From Lingula anatina (Eukaryota > Brachiopoda > Lingulata > Lingulida > Lingulidae): a stretch of 57,766 nt of DNA. The notes below the pieces were generated by a model that worked only from the letters and a program-made list of their open reading frames with translations, searched no databases and was not told where the DNA came from. Positions 1 to 11,067 of this stretch are shown here, piece by piece. Location of the stretch: positions 66,385 through 124,150 of the forward strand of contig NW_019775509.1 of the NCBI RefSeq assembly GCF_001039355.2. The letters run 5' to 3'. How positions within the stretch are numbered: position 1 is the stretch's first letter; each line of letters begins with the position of its first letter. The position numbers and the translations under genes were made by a program.

Positions 1-95
1 GGGGGGGGTCCCTTTCACTGGTCACAAGGCTCCCGAAAGCTAGCCATTTGGGTGACAATCTTACGTAATCCTAAACATTAAATTGACAGTCTCTC

Positions 96-316
96 CAGGA
101 GCGGATCCAGGATTATTTCAATCACGGTCTGATTTTTTAGGAATGACAGGCCTCGGATAGAAGCCCACCTTCGACCCCATTTGAATGTTTTAGAGGAAAA
201 ACGGCACCATTTGGTACGGTTTAGAACTGTGAATCAGCTAATCAAAATTCTAATTCCAAGGGAAGGAAATTAGTGTTATCTTAACTGTACTTCAGAACCC
301 CCTAAATCCGCCACTG
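96..316. mobile_element. hAT-like MITE (CAG..GCGGATC ends)
   Basis: The element starts CAGGAGCGGATCCAGG and ends CCCCTAAATCCGCCACTG, which are imperfect inverted repeats of each other. It has no coding capacity. Related elements lie at 2137, 3413, 10700 and 11935, and a 5'-truncated copy at 9161. Termini of the CAGGGGCGGATC type are seen in hAT-like non-autonomous elements. I could not find a clean 8-bp target duplication, so the superfamily is tentative. Confidence 0.5.
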
Positions 317-373
317 CATGACGTGGTGTTATGGCGGGAAAGCTACTGAATCAATTCAAGTTGGTCACTTTTA

Positions 374-557
374 TTGTTAAGTCTGCCCGGAACGTTCCTA
401 GTTAGATGACCTCATATGCTTTAACTTTCATTTTGCTTTACATTGCGATTACTGAGAGATTTCTGAGATTACACAGATTTTGTCTTCACCTGTGACGTTA
501 TAGAACACGATGAGAGTCAGAGCGGTTCACACCTGAACGGTTTAAGTTTTGAGTAGT
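374..557 (+). repeat. Direct repeat, partner at 1546-1728
   Basis: About 180 bp, beginning TGTTAAGTCTGCCCGGAACG and ending near GGTTTAAGTTTTGAGTAG, recurs almost unchanged at 1546-1728. The second duplicated segment has only the first of the pair (about 9361-9541). The 1546-1728 copy is therefore an insertion or local duplication specific to the first segment. Confidence 0.8.
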
Positions 558-938
558 CTTTGACATTTGACATGTCGACTGTGGGGTTGCCCCAGGCACT
601 GTACGAATATATGTACAGTCTTGATAAGCAAGGCCAAAGGAGGGGGGGCATGAAAAACAAAATGTATGAATAGGTAAAGCAATAGCAGCAATGTGACTTT
701 TGATAAAAACCTTTCTTGCTGATAATCCCATCGAGCAGATGGCTTTTTTATGAAAGGGCTGCATGACATGCATGACGCCATGCCGGGTAAGGTATCGACT
801 CAATTGAATTTTGATCTGTTGCGTAGTTGGCATAGGATAGAGATCAATGACCATCCCCGCCTGAGTATCTTTTTAAAGCAAAGAGAAAAGAAATATAATT
901 GACGACGCAGACTTTATGATAATGACGAGCAATAAGTT

Positions 939-1211
939 GTCGTCAAAATCGAGCACCAATTCTAAACTATACCGAATTTTTATGCAAAAGGTAATTTGCT
1001 GGGACACGTACACGAGAGCCTGCATTCATGTCGTCAAAATCGAGCACCAATTCTAAACTATACCGAATTTTTATGCAAAAAGATAATTTGCTGGGACACG
1101 TACACGAGAGCCTGCATTCATGTCGTCAAAATCGAGCACCAATTCTAAACTATACCGAATTTTTATGCAAAAGGTAATTTGCTGGGACACGTACACGAGA
1201 GCCTACATTCG
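939..1211 (+). repeat. 91/92-bp tandem repeat, three units
   Basis: The unit starting GTCGTCAAAATCGAGCACC begins at 939, 1030 and 1122, giving a period of 91-92 bp and three near-identical copies. The second duplicated segment keeps only a diverged fragment of one unit near 9905-9945. This array is one reason the offset between the two segments changes. Confidence 0.9.
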
Positions 1212-1239
1212 TATTCGACTGCGGGACCGGCTCGTTGTT

Positions 1240-1350
1240 ATGGTGAACTGACATGCGTGATGTGGGGTTTGATCCCGTGACTTGTCGTTCCCATAGTTTG
1301 GTTATGGTTTGGTATTTTTTGTAACCAAGCACGCTACCGACTGCGCCGTG
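1240..1350 (-). repeat. tRNA-like sequence (probable SINE head)
   Basis: Read on the minus strand, this contains GGCGCAGTCGGTAGCGTGC, close to a pol III A box, followed about 60 bp later by a degenerate B-box-like GGGATCAAACCCC. It does not fold into an intact tRNA by eye. A diverged version lies near 9980-10085. It is a tRNA-derived repeat or tRNA pseudogene, not a working tRNA gene. Confidence 0.35.
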
Positions 1351-1446
1351 AACCGCCCACCCTCCGTATGCACGAGTTTCCTCTTATGGTAATCAAACGC
1401 AATTTTTAGAAATTATTTCCAGCAAAAAGTTTCTTTGATAATCTTA

Positions 1447-1512
1447 GGATGCAAACCCGTGTGTAAGTGTCTAGTTGTGCCCAAGACGGCGGCGTTACCA
1501 CGGAGCCACAGA
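1447..1512 (-). repeat. tRNA-like sequence with A and B boxes
   Basis: The minus strand reads GTGGCTCCGTGGTAACGC, which is A-box-like, and then GGGTTTGCATCC, which is B-box-like, about 50 bp apart. The matching place in the second segment (10190-10250) has a better B box, GGTTCGAATGC. The spacing fits a tRNA-derived promoter, but I see no complete acceptor stem. Probably a tRNA-derived SINE or tRNA pseudogene. Confidence 0.4.
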
Positions 1513-1545
1513 AGCTTCGTTAGTAAGGTGGGGATCAAATGTCTT

Positions 1546-1728
1546 GTTAAGTCTGCCCGGAACGTTCCTAGTTAGATGACCTCATATGCTTCAACTTTCA
1601 TTTTGGTTTATACTGAGATTACTGAGAGATTTCTGAGATTACACAGATTTTGTCTTCACCTGTGACGTTATAGAGCACGATGAGAGCCAGAGCGGTTCAC
1701 ACCTGAGCGGTTTAAGTTTTGAGTAGTC
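1546..1728 (+). repeat. Direct repeat, partner at 374-557
   Basis: Near-identical to 374-557 and absent from the equivalent place in the second segment (near 10270-10300). It carries the same GAGATTACTGAGAGATTTCT stretch. Confidence 0.8.
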
Positions 1729-2136
1729 ACGTAGAGGGCCAGTTTGGTTGTACATATTTACATCTGCAATTACAATCGATAGCCCGGGTGCCGTACAGAT
1801 GTATTTCTTCTCGCGCAACGATAGTCCCCGAACATGGTCTTGTCATCAGCGTTAAGTTCACGATGTACACGAGGCCGTGTTTGAGAAGACGACACGGAAC
1901 ATTCTATGGGTTCGATTTGTGCTGAGATTCTGTTTGGTAAGACGTTAAACAGCACAATTGGATCAAAGGCGGTTATGGTTTAAGCAAGCCACGATAAGAA
2001 GGAAGGAATCATTTCAAAACGTTCAAACGTGTAAAAGTAGTTGCAACGATGCAAATTTTGAAAAAAAAACATATTTGACAAATAATTCTGCAAAGAAGAC
2101 ATTTTTCCTGCATAACTTGATATACAGGCGATAAGA

Positions 2137-2434
2137 CAGGGGCAGATCCAGAATTAGAATAGAAGGGGGGAGTGTCAGTGTTTTCTACTAATGACAGGCC
2201 TTGGATTTGAAGCTGCCCCTCGGCCCCCTTGTGGTGGGGTTTGGGGCCCGCTAAAGGGCCCCAAAATATTTTGGTGGTTTGAAGGTCAAACGGTGCCATT
2301 TGGAACGGTTAAGAACTACCAATCAGTTAGTTAAAACTCTTATTTCAAGAGGGGAATATTAGTGAGATTTTTTCAGAAACCGAGGGGGGGTATCAGGACC
2401 ACCCTGACCCCTCCCCCCTCTAAATCAGCTACTG
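2137..2434. mobile_element. hAT-like MITE, second member
   Basis: Begins CAGGGGCAGATCCAG and ends CTAAATCAGCTACTG, with the same internal plan as the element at 96-316: an ATGACAGGCCT word, then CGGTGCCATTTGGAACGG, then a GGTTAAGAACT-type segment. It sits about 90 bp upstream of lipocalin exon A1. Non-coding. Confidence 0.5.
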
Positions 2435-2522
2435 CAATGTATAGAGTTTATCCCTAACACGTAGTCTACGATATAATTCCCTTCACTATGTAACAATATA
2501 CTAATTTATACTACTTTTTCAG

Positions 2523-2884
2523 AAACTCATCCAGAAGTTTACGGAATAGTGGTCGCCACCGACTACGTCAATTACGCCCTGACTCGCGACTACTACGTGA
2601 AACTCAACGAGAGCCTCATCACCTTTTACGGCAGGGACTGTATACCATGGAGAGCCACTCGAGCGGCTCTAAGGAGACTGAGGCGCTGCGTCCCTTGTCT
2701 TCGGGCTGCAAACTTCATTAGAGTGGAACACGTGGGTTGCGAGGGTAAAGAGCTAGATGCGGCATGCAGACGTGATCCTTGGGCGATATTCTGGTCTATG
2801 TATGCTCCCCGTGGGCGCCTCTGGGCTGGTCTGAGAGGGGAAGGCAGATACCGTGGCTGTGCATTACAGAGACCTTTTTTCTAA
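2523..2884 (+). pseudogene. Orphan last exon of a secreted lipocalin (copy A1)
   Basis: The exon follows the acceptor TACTACTTTTTCAG and reads in the same phase as exon 4 of the neighbouring complete lipocalin. It encodes about 120 residues: the lipocalin strand motif TDYVNYAL, then FYGRDC with the C-terminal helix (ATRAALRRL), the HVGC cysteine, and an Arg/Trp-rich tail ending QRPFF. Lipocalins are secreted beta-barrels that carry small hydrophobic ligands, and this piece is the C-terminal half of that fold. I could not find the signal-peptide, GxW or middle exons upstream in either segment. It is therefore either a broken gene, or the last exon of a gene whose 5' exons lie before the window (possible only for A1). 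The tail differs from copy A2 after a small change near 2871. Confidence 0.6.
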
Positions 2885-3412
2885 TCTTAACCAGTGCCAC
2901 TGCCGGAGTCAGGTCCAATATTATAGGATCATTTAGACGGTCTACATGCGTAAGACCATTGTAAAGGGACAGAAAACCATAATTTTTTTTAGAATAGTTT
3001 GAGCTGGATGTCTACTTAAATTGTTCTCATTTAAATTTTATGAATGATTTAGATATAATGGCTTTGGTGTTTCTCTTAGGCCTTTGAAATCCATTCTGCG
3101 CTATCCATTTTTTTAAAAGAAATAATCCGAGATGTAATGTAAAAATTATATTAAGCAAATAATTTGTTGTACCTCTTAGGTTTTCCTCGGTTCCTTCTTA
3201 AACGTAAGTTATTCTTAGCTGTCCGCGTTTAAAAAATGTCTACAAGTCTTTTTTCGCCCTGAATATCTACTTATCTATTCCAGTTCAGACATAAAAAAGG
3301 CCCTGAAATAAAGGTTTATGTGATACAAACTAAAGTAGTTTTTTCTGAGCCCAAGATCCTTCCACAAGCCGAACTCCAAAGTAACGCCTTGGATTGTTCT
3401 TGACACACAGGC

Positions 3413-3579
3413 CAGGGGCGGATTGAGGCCGTCTCCTGGGTCTTCGGGAAGACGGTCAGATTTTCAAGTTTATATATTGACGAATATCCATTTTTTGTCA
3501 GAAGACGGTCAAAAATGGAGGATGGATCAACAAAGATAATTTGGAAGATTGTCAGAAAATATCTCTGGATCCGACCCTG
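3413..3579. mobile_element. hAT-like MITE, short member
   Basis: Begins CAGGGGCGGATTGAGG and ends CTGGATCCGACCCTG, an imperfect terminal inverted repeat. It contains an internal AGACGGTCA word given twice. The second-segment copy is 11935-12100. Non-coding; lies in the spacer between lipocalins A1 and B1. Confidence 0.5.
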
Positions 3580-4000
3580 CAGGCAATCCAATAATATTTT
3601 ACTTCGTTTTCATTTTCAAACGTTCTCAAAGCCCGCTTCTCAAATCGCTCCTTTTTAAGGAATATACACTGAGTGGTGTCTTTAAACGTGTTCTCATTTT
3701 CTCGGTTATCTTAAGCTTTTGATCAGAAAAATAAATCTTTGCAAAACGTACATATTCAAAACCATGCAATGAGAATAAGTGATAAAGTTAGAACACGAGA
3801 GAGCGCAACATTACGCTAAAAGTCACAGGCCTACGTGTGCTAAGGACAGCGCGACATTGGCGGGTCCTAGTCTGTCCCATAACTTGACTATTTGTGAAAT
3901 ATAATCATTATGGTAATATCTCTTCGTGTGCATGTCACCGTGTGTAATACAGACGCTTTTATCTGTCTCATTCCGTACTCAGACAGAACATAAGGCCAAC

Positions 4001-5907
4001 ATGTTCATGCCGCTGTCCCAGATGGCGATGACCGCCTTGATATTGGAAAGCCTAGGAATTTGCAGTGCCTCTCTTATTCCTGTCCCGTCAGATTGCGACG
4101 TAGACCCCATGAGAGACGTAGATTTAAACCGGGTAGGTAGCTGAGTTAATGAGCTATTTTTTCTGTTAATTATTTTTATTTGACATCTGGACACCTCAAA
4201 GACCTCACCTGTAAGATTGAAAGTAATATGTGGTGTTAAAGCACGTGGATTCAGTGGTGGATTTAAGGGGGTGTCTTCTTCTTGTCACATTTTGCAAACC
4301 GGGACATTTCAACCGCAGATTCTATTAGGTCTAGTCCATAGGGTTGTTTCATAAACTACCTTGCATGTTTACTTTTACTGGGCGTTTTAGAATAATAATA
4401 ATAACCATAGTAATAATAGGATTAATTTGTCGCCGAGTCTACTCAGTAGGCGTGTGGGGTATAGTTTCTAGGAAAGTGGTATGGAATCGCCGTCACTCCC
4501 CTGTCAACTGATACTCCAGGAACTTGGAGAAACTACTGGGAAACCGTCAGTTTTATCGACGAAAGTCAAGGTGGTCCTTATTTTGGAATAAATATGACAT
4601 CCAGGTAATATTGACAAATATAAGATTACTCATTTAATTGATTAAAGTTAACCGACAGACACCAATCTTTTACCTTTTTTCTACCGGAGGGGCACATTCA
4701 TCATCGTCTAGACAGACGTTTCGCACAAACATTACTTTCGCGCAAACATATTGTCAGCAACTCAAACATTAAAAACATTTGGATTTATATTATAAAAGGT
4801 TTATATATAGTTTTCCAAAAGTAGTTCTATATGAATGAAAGTGACCCCTATTGCTAAAACACATAAATGTATTCATACAAGACACTAATATTCGTTTGGC
4901 TAATCTTAACCAAATCATAAATGCATTAAAATTTCTCTCAGTGATGGATGTGAAAATACCTGTTCAGCAGTTTATCATAAATTCTACCCGACTGAAGAGG
5001 AATTGATATTTGCTAGAGACAACAGTGAGTAGCATTTCTTTCACTTTGAATCAGGATACAAATTAAAACAACATTATAGGCCATTTACTTGTTATAGGGC
5101 TATAAAGAGGGCTAAATTGTCATTTGAAATCTTGCCCACATGAAGTACGTACATTTTAGTAAAGTCCTCTTTTCATGTCGTTGTGCTAGGGAAGCAGTTT
5201 TAAATTTAAAATTCACCCCAAGACCCGTCTCCAGTGACGATGAGTCGACCTAACTTAGTACAGTCCATCTCAGCAGTAAGCCATAGGCCTATAACGATTG
5301 CTCACAGCAGGTCTCGAATCCGATTTTATCAATCTGTTGTCCCGTAACTATTGTGGCTTGCCGCGTGCGCTTGGTTTCTAACATTGCCCATTGGTTTACA
5401 TGTACGCATTGGGGTTTATTAGTTTATTAACTGGATGTTTCAAAAAAGAAATGAATGCATAATGGCTCATATCAATCCAATCTCCACTGCATGCCCTGCT
5501 ACTTTTTGAAGCTTAAAAGGTAGGAGACCGTTGACCCTTAACACTATTAAACTATGAACACAATAATACAAGTAAGCCTACCGTTTTCAGAAACTCATCC
5601 AGAAGTTTACGGAATGATAATTGAAACCGACTACGACAATTACGCCCTGACTCGCGAATACTTCGTAAAAATCAACGAAAGTCTGTTTGCCTTCTTCGGA
5701 AGGGGCTGTATACCACGCCAAGCCACTCTGGCGGCTCTAAGGAAACTGAGGCTACGTGTCCCTTGTCTTCGGGCTGCAAACTTCATAAAAGTGGAACACG
5801 TGGGTTGCGAGGGTAATGAGCTAGATGCGGCGTGCAGACGTGATCCTTGGGCGATATTCTGGTCTATGTATGCTCCCCGTGGACGCTACTGGGCTGGTCT
5901 GAGATGA
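4001..5907 (+). CDS. Secreted lipocalin, copy B1 (C-terminally shortened)
   Basis: Spliced model of four exons: 4001-4136, 4520-4604, 4942-5024, 5591-5907 (621 nt, 206 residues), with phases 1, 2 and 1 that join cleanly. Exon 1 gives a signal peptide (hydrophobic MAMTALILESLGICSAS) followed by DVDLNRVG. Across the junction with exon 2 this forms the lipocalin GxW signature, VGTWRNYWE. Exon 3 holds two cysteines (CENTC). Exon 4 has TDYDNYALTR, the C-terminal helix and a closing HVGC. Size and motif order fit a typical single-domain extracellular lipocalin such as the apolipoprotein D group; the ligand is unknown. Oddity: the last exon reads AGA TGA where the other copies read AGA GGA, so the final Arg/Gly-rich 15 or so residues are lost. 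Exon 1 uses donor GTAGCT at 4137 because only that phase restores the GxW motif. Confidence 0.7.
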
Positions 5908-7689
5908 AAGGGCAGATACCGTGGCTGGGCAGTACAGAGACATTATTAGAAAGATACAGCAGAGCCTCGTGACATACCTTAATATTCTATCTTCCTGTAT
6001 TAACCAATTACGTTCAGTCCGAAAGAGTTGGAAATTTACGTCAAGCAAAAAAGTGTGTGCACAAGAAATCTATGTTCCATAGTTTGTTGTTCAGGGAATA
6101 TCCACGGGGCATTTGATAATTTCTTATTGTTATAGCTGTTACATACATGTAAGTAGGTACATGTACTCCACTGTTGTCAATACACAGGTAATGTTCATTT
6201 TCACCAAGTTCTTTTTATTTTTATAATGAAATCCGTTCCTTTGGATTAAAGTGGTCGTATATTATATACGCTGTATATTATTTTTAATATCATGGCACAT
6301 ATTTTATCAAACACCACAAACAATGAATTTCAAAAGTAAAATCCATTTTATTAATGCATCACAGATTACTTGCAATGGCGGTTCCAAACAACTCCCCTTT
6401 CTTCTATCCAAAAACTTTCATACAGATCCAGGACATGCCCTTTAAAAAGAAGACAAACAACCATCTGAGGTTCATCAAGTCATGTTTATCTTCATCTGCA
6501 GCACTGCAGATGCCCAAAATAACCCCTTTTCAAATTAACATGGAAAAATTCATAATAAAAAAGAAAAAAAAATTAGTGCAAATAATACAATGAATTTATG
6601 AAAATGTTTTCAAAAAATCCTTTAGAACAGGATGCAATATAATTTGTTTGTTCCCCTCCCCACCCCCCACCCCTTCTGATTTCCTGGATCTGCCAGCAGC
6701 TCACAAACTTTATCTACAAAACACCATAGATCTCTGCTTTCCAAGACTAGCACCATATTGTACATGTATGAACACCCATAAAAATGGCAACAGAGCCATT
6801 ATTCTGTGGCAGACACTGAACTTTTCATGACTTATTCACTTCAAAGATCATAAAAACAGGTAGAAAAGTCTCTGAAAATAAGAACCCGTAGTTCATGGTT
6901 AAAACATTTCCTTATTGCAACCCGTTTGCTATAGTGTCAATGGAGTACTTATAAAGTTTGCACAATTGATTAGGATGCAAAGTACAGTACTTATCTTAAG
7001 ATGACTAAAAATGACAAACAGTTACATTAGTATGTCCTACTGGTTAACTTGAGAAACGAATTACATTAATAGATAGTTGCATTCACCTTTATCATACAGA
7101 CTATACACAAAGTTATGTACTCAAAGCACTTATTAAGAAATATATAATGCTTGGTATAACATACCTATTATAACTGTTCATGCAGCTCCTACATGTAATG
7201 ATGTTATTTCAGTGAATCAACCTAAGTATTTTCATTTTGACTTAAATAAGTTAAACATGAATGACTATTTCTGAGCACAATGTTGTATGTTTTTAATGGC
7301 GACAGTTCTAAAATCTAAAACGTAACATTATGTCAAGATATATCTTATCTGGAAGATTTTTATGATAGCTAGTGATAAAAAGAAGCTGTTCTTTGCAAAC
7401 TTTAACATAAGTTATACCTACATGCACATGAGTTTTGCCAAATGTTGGAAAAAAAAAAGATTAATCTGTGTCAGAAATTTTCTAAGAATTAATAAGGTTT
7501 TTTGTCACAATGTCATTATTCATTCAATGAAAAAAAATTAATAACTTGGCTAAAAAAATAAAACAGGTCAGAATCACCCCAGACCTGAAGATTACATTCA
7601 TCATTAACCAATATCAATAAATAATAAAATCCACAGGATTTGCTGATTATCACTTCTCCAGTCCCTCCATTTTTTTTCTCTCCATGTCA
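5908..7689. other. Convergent intergenic region / 3' UTRs
   Basis: No convincing gene. The region lies between the plus-strand lipocalin B1 stop and the minus-strand hydrolase stop, so it must carry both 3' UTRs and the spacer. Small open frames near 6251-6593 and 6648-6830 are AT-rich, low complexity and unsupported. The part from about 6318 to 6650 is practically identical to 14797-15130 in the second segment, unlike its surroundings. Confidence 0.7.
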
Positions 7690-9082
7690 TCACTGAGTTG
7701 AACCTGCGTCTTCTCTATGTTGCGTAGAATTCTTCATCTCCTCGTCAACAGTCTTGCACAACTTCCTCACCAGGGTGTTAAACTCCTCAGGTTTCTCAGC
7801 ATACACATGGTGACCAGCACCTTTGATAATCTGGGTGAAAATAAACAAGAAACAAAACTGAATCACCATGTACATAACCGTTGAATTATTTCAAGGAAAG
7901 GAAAGGACCATGACCAAAAGGTGGCTCTCACTTTTTCAACCAAGATGAGCTAAGAGAAACTTGGAAGAGGACAGAAGAAAGAGAGAAGATGTGATGGGAT
8001 GGCAGTGAGAGACAGCAGCAATAGGGAGGGGAGAGGTGGATAATCTGGTGGGAAGGGGGGGGGGTGGAAGTTACCAGGGAGAGGCTAAGATGGAGAGACC
8101 TGTGCACCATCTTACAACCAACAAGAAGGGAAAAAGGATAGGTGGGTAGGTAATTTGTTGTCTATTGATGTCATGTACATTTTAATTTGTAATATTGCAA
8201 CAACCAAAGAGACTTTCAATCACAGGAAATCTCCTCTACCCTCCCATCTCTTAGTATTCAAAGTATAACAAAAGTGGCCATTTGCAGAGAAAAACAGCAG
8301 CCATAATAAACTGGTAATGTTACACAAACTTAAGCCATTCCCAATTTACTGCCATGTCTGAGCACGTCCTCGAGAAAAATAGCAGCCATTATATACTAGT
8401 AATGTTACACATGTAAACTTAAACCATTCCCGATTTACTTCCATCTCTAAGTGCCCTCCATTTTTATCCCTACAACTATACCTGAACATCCACATGGGAG
8501 TCGTTCCTGAGGTATTTCACCTGGTATCCTGTGCTGCTGTCAACCCAGGACCGTGACCCATAGATCATGGTCAAAGGCACACGGGGGCTCATCTCGTGGA
8601 TCCTACGAATCATGGGGTTCTTTGCCCAGCCAAATGGGATACTCAGGGTGCTGAAGGCAGTCTCGCCGCTGAAATTGAGAAACAATCAAACTCTGGGTTA
8701 TTTTTTGGCTGAAATTAGCCATCAGAAAAGTTAATGGGATAAATGTAAGAAAGGTAAAAAAATATTTCACTTTTTCTATCCACAAATATTTAATCATGTA
8801 ATTCATTCCAAGAATGCCGTCCCTTAGGCAAACAGCACTATTATCAAACCAGTTCTTTGAAATTTTACTTGCCTAAGATTTGACGTTAAAGAAAATGAAA
8901 GTTCCTTTTTTTTCTTTGGTTTTACAAAATACATCAGCATTCACTCATGAGAAGGATTTACCTTGGAGGTTGAGCATTACAGTGATAAATATAGTCAAAG
9001 ACAGGTATCTCCTCCTCTCTGCCTTCCAAACCAGCAAATTTGACCTCCAGATCTGGGCGGAACCTGCGTATTAATCCAGGAC
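7690..9082 (-). pseudogene. Partial ABHD4/5-type hydrolase: last three exons only
   Basis: Exons (minus strand) 8962-9082, 8482-8668 and 7690-7830 match the last three exons of the complete gene at 16169-19701. The translated pieces are intact: [13 protein letters not shown], then the acid-residue segment YGSRSWVDS, then the histidine segment GAGHHVYAE and the C-terminus. Splice sites are preserved (for example TTTCAG before CGGCGAG). The catalytic-serine exon and everything 5' of it are missing, because homology ends at about 9098 inside the following intron, next to the single N at 9158. It cannot make a hydrolase on its own. The reading frame is undamaged, which suggests recent duplication or an assembly break rather than old decay. 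Confidence 0.85.
8296..8470. repeat. 85-bp tandem repeat, two units
   Basis: Units starting AGCAGCCATAATA and AGCAGCCATTATA are 85 bp apart, inside a hydrolase intron. The second segment has three units at 16777, 16862 and 16947, so copy number differs between the segments. Confidence 0.85.
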
Positions 9083-9157
9083 CTATAAAAGCCAAGTTGA
9101 AACTAGAGGATCAGAGAGGCGATACCGCCTCCGAATACTGTACCACCAGCTGGAGCA

Positions 9158-9158
9158 N
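9158..9158. other. Single N at duplication junction
   Basis: The one ambiguous base sits exactly between the unmatched tail of the first segment (9099-9157) and the first matching base region of the second segment (CCCCATTTGAATG, about 9161). It marks either a low-quality base or a scaffold join. Confidence 0.9.
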
Positions 9159-9160
9159 TC

Positions 9161-9301
9161 CCCATTTGAATGTTTTAGAGGAAAAACGGCACCATTTGGT
9201 ACGGTTTAGAACTGTGAATCAGCTAATCAAAATTCTAATTCCAAGGGAAGGAAATTAGTGGTATCTTAACTGTACTTCAGAACCCCCTAAATCCGCCACT
9301 G
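9161..9301. mobile_element. hAT-like MITE, 5'-truncated copy
   Basis: Corresponds to the right part of the element at 96-316. The left terminal repeat is missing because the second segment begins inside the element at the N junction. It ends CCCCTAAATCCGCCACTG. Confidence 0.5.
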
Positions 9302-10189
9302 CATGACGTGGTGTTATGGCGGGAAAGCTACTGAATCAATTCAAGTTGGTCACTTTTATTGTTAAGTCTGCCCGGAACGTTCCTAGTTAGATGACCTCAT
9401 ATGCTTTAACTTTCATTTTGCTTTACATTGCGATTACTGAGAGATTTCTGAGATTACACAGATTTTGTCTTCACCTGTGACGTTATAGATAACGATGAGA
9501 GTCAGAGCGGTTCACACCTGAACGGTTTAAGTTTTGAGTAGTCTTTGACATTTGACATGTCGACTGTGGGGCTGCCCCAGGCACTGTATAATCATATGAA
9601 CAGTCTTGGTAAGCAGGGGCCTAAGGGGGGGGGGGGGGGCATGAAAAAAAAATGACATGTTTGGGTAAACCAATAGGGGCGACGTGACTTTTGAAAAAAA
9701 AACTACTTTCTGAGAAGATAGCACTTTTTTGTTGAAAGGGCAGTATGACATGCATGCTGCCATACCGTATTAGCTATTGACTCCATTCAAGTTTTATCTG
9801 TGACGTAGATGGTAAAGGACAGAGAAAACGACCCCTTCTAAGCATCATTTTAAAGACTAAAATGAAGAGAAAGGAAGCATTAAGATAATGACCAGCAAAA
9901 AATTGTTGTCAAATCGATCATTTATTCTAAACTATACCGGCTTTTCCCGTGGCTTACAGATTGCAGTTCGTTGCTGTAACGGACTGACATGCGTTAGCCG
10001 ATACTCGAAGTCGTGACTTTCCGTTACCATGGTTGATGACGGCTTTTTTTTCCTTGTAGCCGCGCACGCCATCGATAGCGTTGTACCTGACCCACCCGCC
10101 TACCTAATATACTTCTTATAGTAATAAAATGCAATTATCAGAAATCATATCTTGCAAAAAGTATTGCATTAAACTCTTCAGCATTCGAA

Positions 10190-10255
10190 CCACCGCGGGC
10201 AAGGGTATAGCTGTGTTTAAGGTAGCGGAATTACCACGGAGCCGCAGAAGCTTCG
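10190..10255 (-). repeat. tRNA-like sequence with good B box
   Basis: The minus strand has CGGCTCCGTGGTAATTCC (A-box-like) and GGTTCGAATGC (B-box-like). It is the second-segment partner of 1447-1512. Too diverged to be a functional tRNA; probably a tRNA-derived repeat. Confidence 0.4.
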
Positions 10256-10699
10256 TGGGTAAATCTTAGACCAAATGAAACTTTCTACCTTGTCACGTAG
10301 AGGGCCAGTTTGGTTGTATATATTTACATCTGCAATTACAATCGATAGCCCGGGTGCCGTACAGATGTATTTCTTCTCGCGCAACGATAGTCCCCGAACA
10401 TGGTCTTATCATCAGCGTTAAGTTCACGATGTACACGAGGCCGTGTTTGAGAAGACGACACGGAACATTCTATGGGTTCGATTTGTGCTGAGATTTTGTT
10501 TGGTATGACGTTAAACAGCACAATTGGATCAAAGGCGGTTATGGTTTAAGCAAGCCACGATAAGAAAAAGGAATCATTTCAAAACGTTCAAACGTGTAAA
10601 AGTAGTTGCAACGATGTAAATTTTGAAAAAACATATTTGACAAATAACTATGCAAAGAAGACATTTTTTCCTGCATAACTTGTTATACAGGCGGTAAGA

Positions 10700-10979
10700 C
10701 AGGGGCAGATCCAGAATTAGAAGGGGGGGGGGTGTCAGTGTTTTCTAAGAATGACAGGCCTTGGATTTGAAGCCGCCCCTCGGCCCCCTTGTGGTGGGTT
10801 TTGGGGCCCGCTAAAGGGCCCCAAAATATTTTGGTGGTTTGAAGGCCAAACGGTGCCATTTGGAACGGTTAAGAACTACCAATCAGTTAGTTAAAACTCT
10901 TATTTCAAGAGGGGAATATTAGTGAGATTTTTTTCAGAAACCGAGGGGGGGTCAAGACCACCACCTAAATCAGCTACTG
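10700..10979. mobile_element. hAT-like MITE, partner of 2137-2434
   Basis: Starts CAGGGGCAGATCCAG and ends CTAAATCAGCTACTG; same position relative to the downstream lipocalin exon as its partner. Small indels in its G-run and C-run separate the two. Confidence 0.5.
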
Positions 10980-11067
10980 CAATGTATAGAGTTTATCCCT
11001 TACACGTAGTCTACGATATAATTCCCTGCACTATGTTACAATATACTCATTTATACTACTTTTTCAG

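Larger units (their letters stand above)
172..9098. repeat. First copy of ~8.5-9 kb duplicated segment
   Basis: This stretch is repeated downstream at about 9161-17665 in the same order and orientation: lipocalin exon A, lipocalin gene B, then the 3' exons of a minus-strand ABHD4/5-type hydrolase. The offset between copies drifts from about 8,990 to 8,480 and back to 8,566 bases because of many indels; substitutions look like a few per cent by eye. Homology stops inside a hydrolase intron at about 9098, just after the word CCAAGTT. A short unmatched tail (9099-9157) and one N (9158) then lead into the second copy. The copies are either a true segmental tandem duplication or two alleles placed end to end by the assembler. 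Confidence 0.9.

Noticed and set aside
939-1211. CRISPR-like array
   Set aside because: Contiguous 91-bp units without spacers in a eukaryotic genome; an ordinary tandem repeat.
1240-1512. Functional tRNA genes on the minus strand
   Set aside because: A/B boxes are recognisable but stems are broken and the copies diverge freely between segments.
1770-1955. Minus-strand 61-codon ORF also present at 10336-10521
   Set aside because: Conserved only because the whole segment is duplicated; no homology, and no signal or splice context.
2523-2884. Growth-factor or cytokine identity for the repeated Cys/Arg-rich exon
   Set aside because: The TDYxNYAL strand, the helix and the closing Cys, plus GxW and signal exons in the sister gene, fit a lipocalin better.
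6251-6830. Small plus-strand ORFs repeated at 14730-15309
   Set aside because: AT-rich 3' region with A-runs; the high identity is explained by duplication, not coding.
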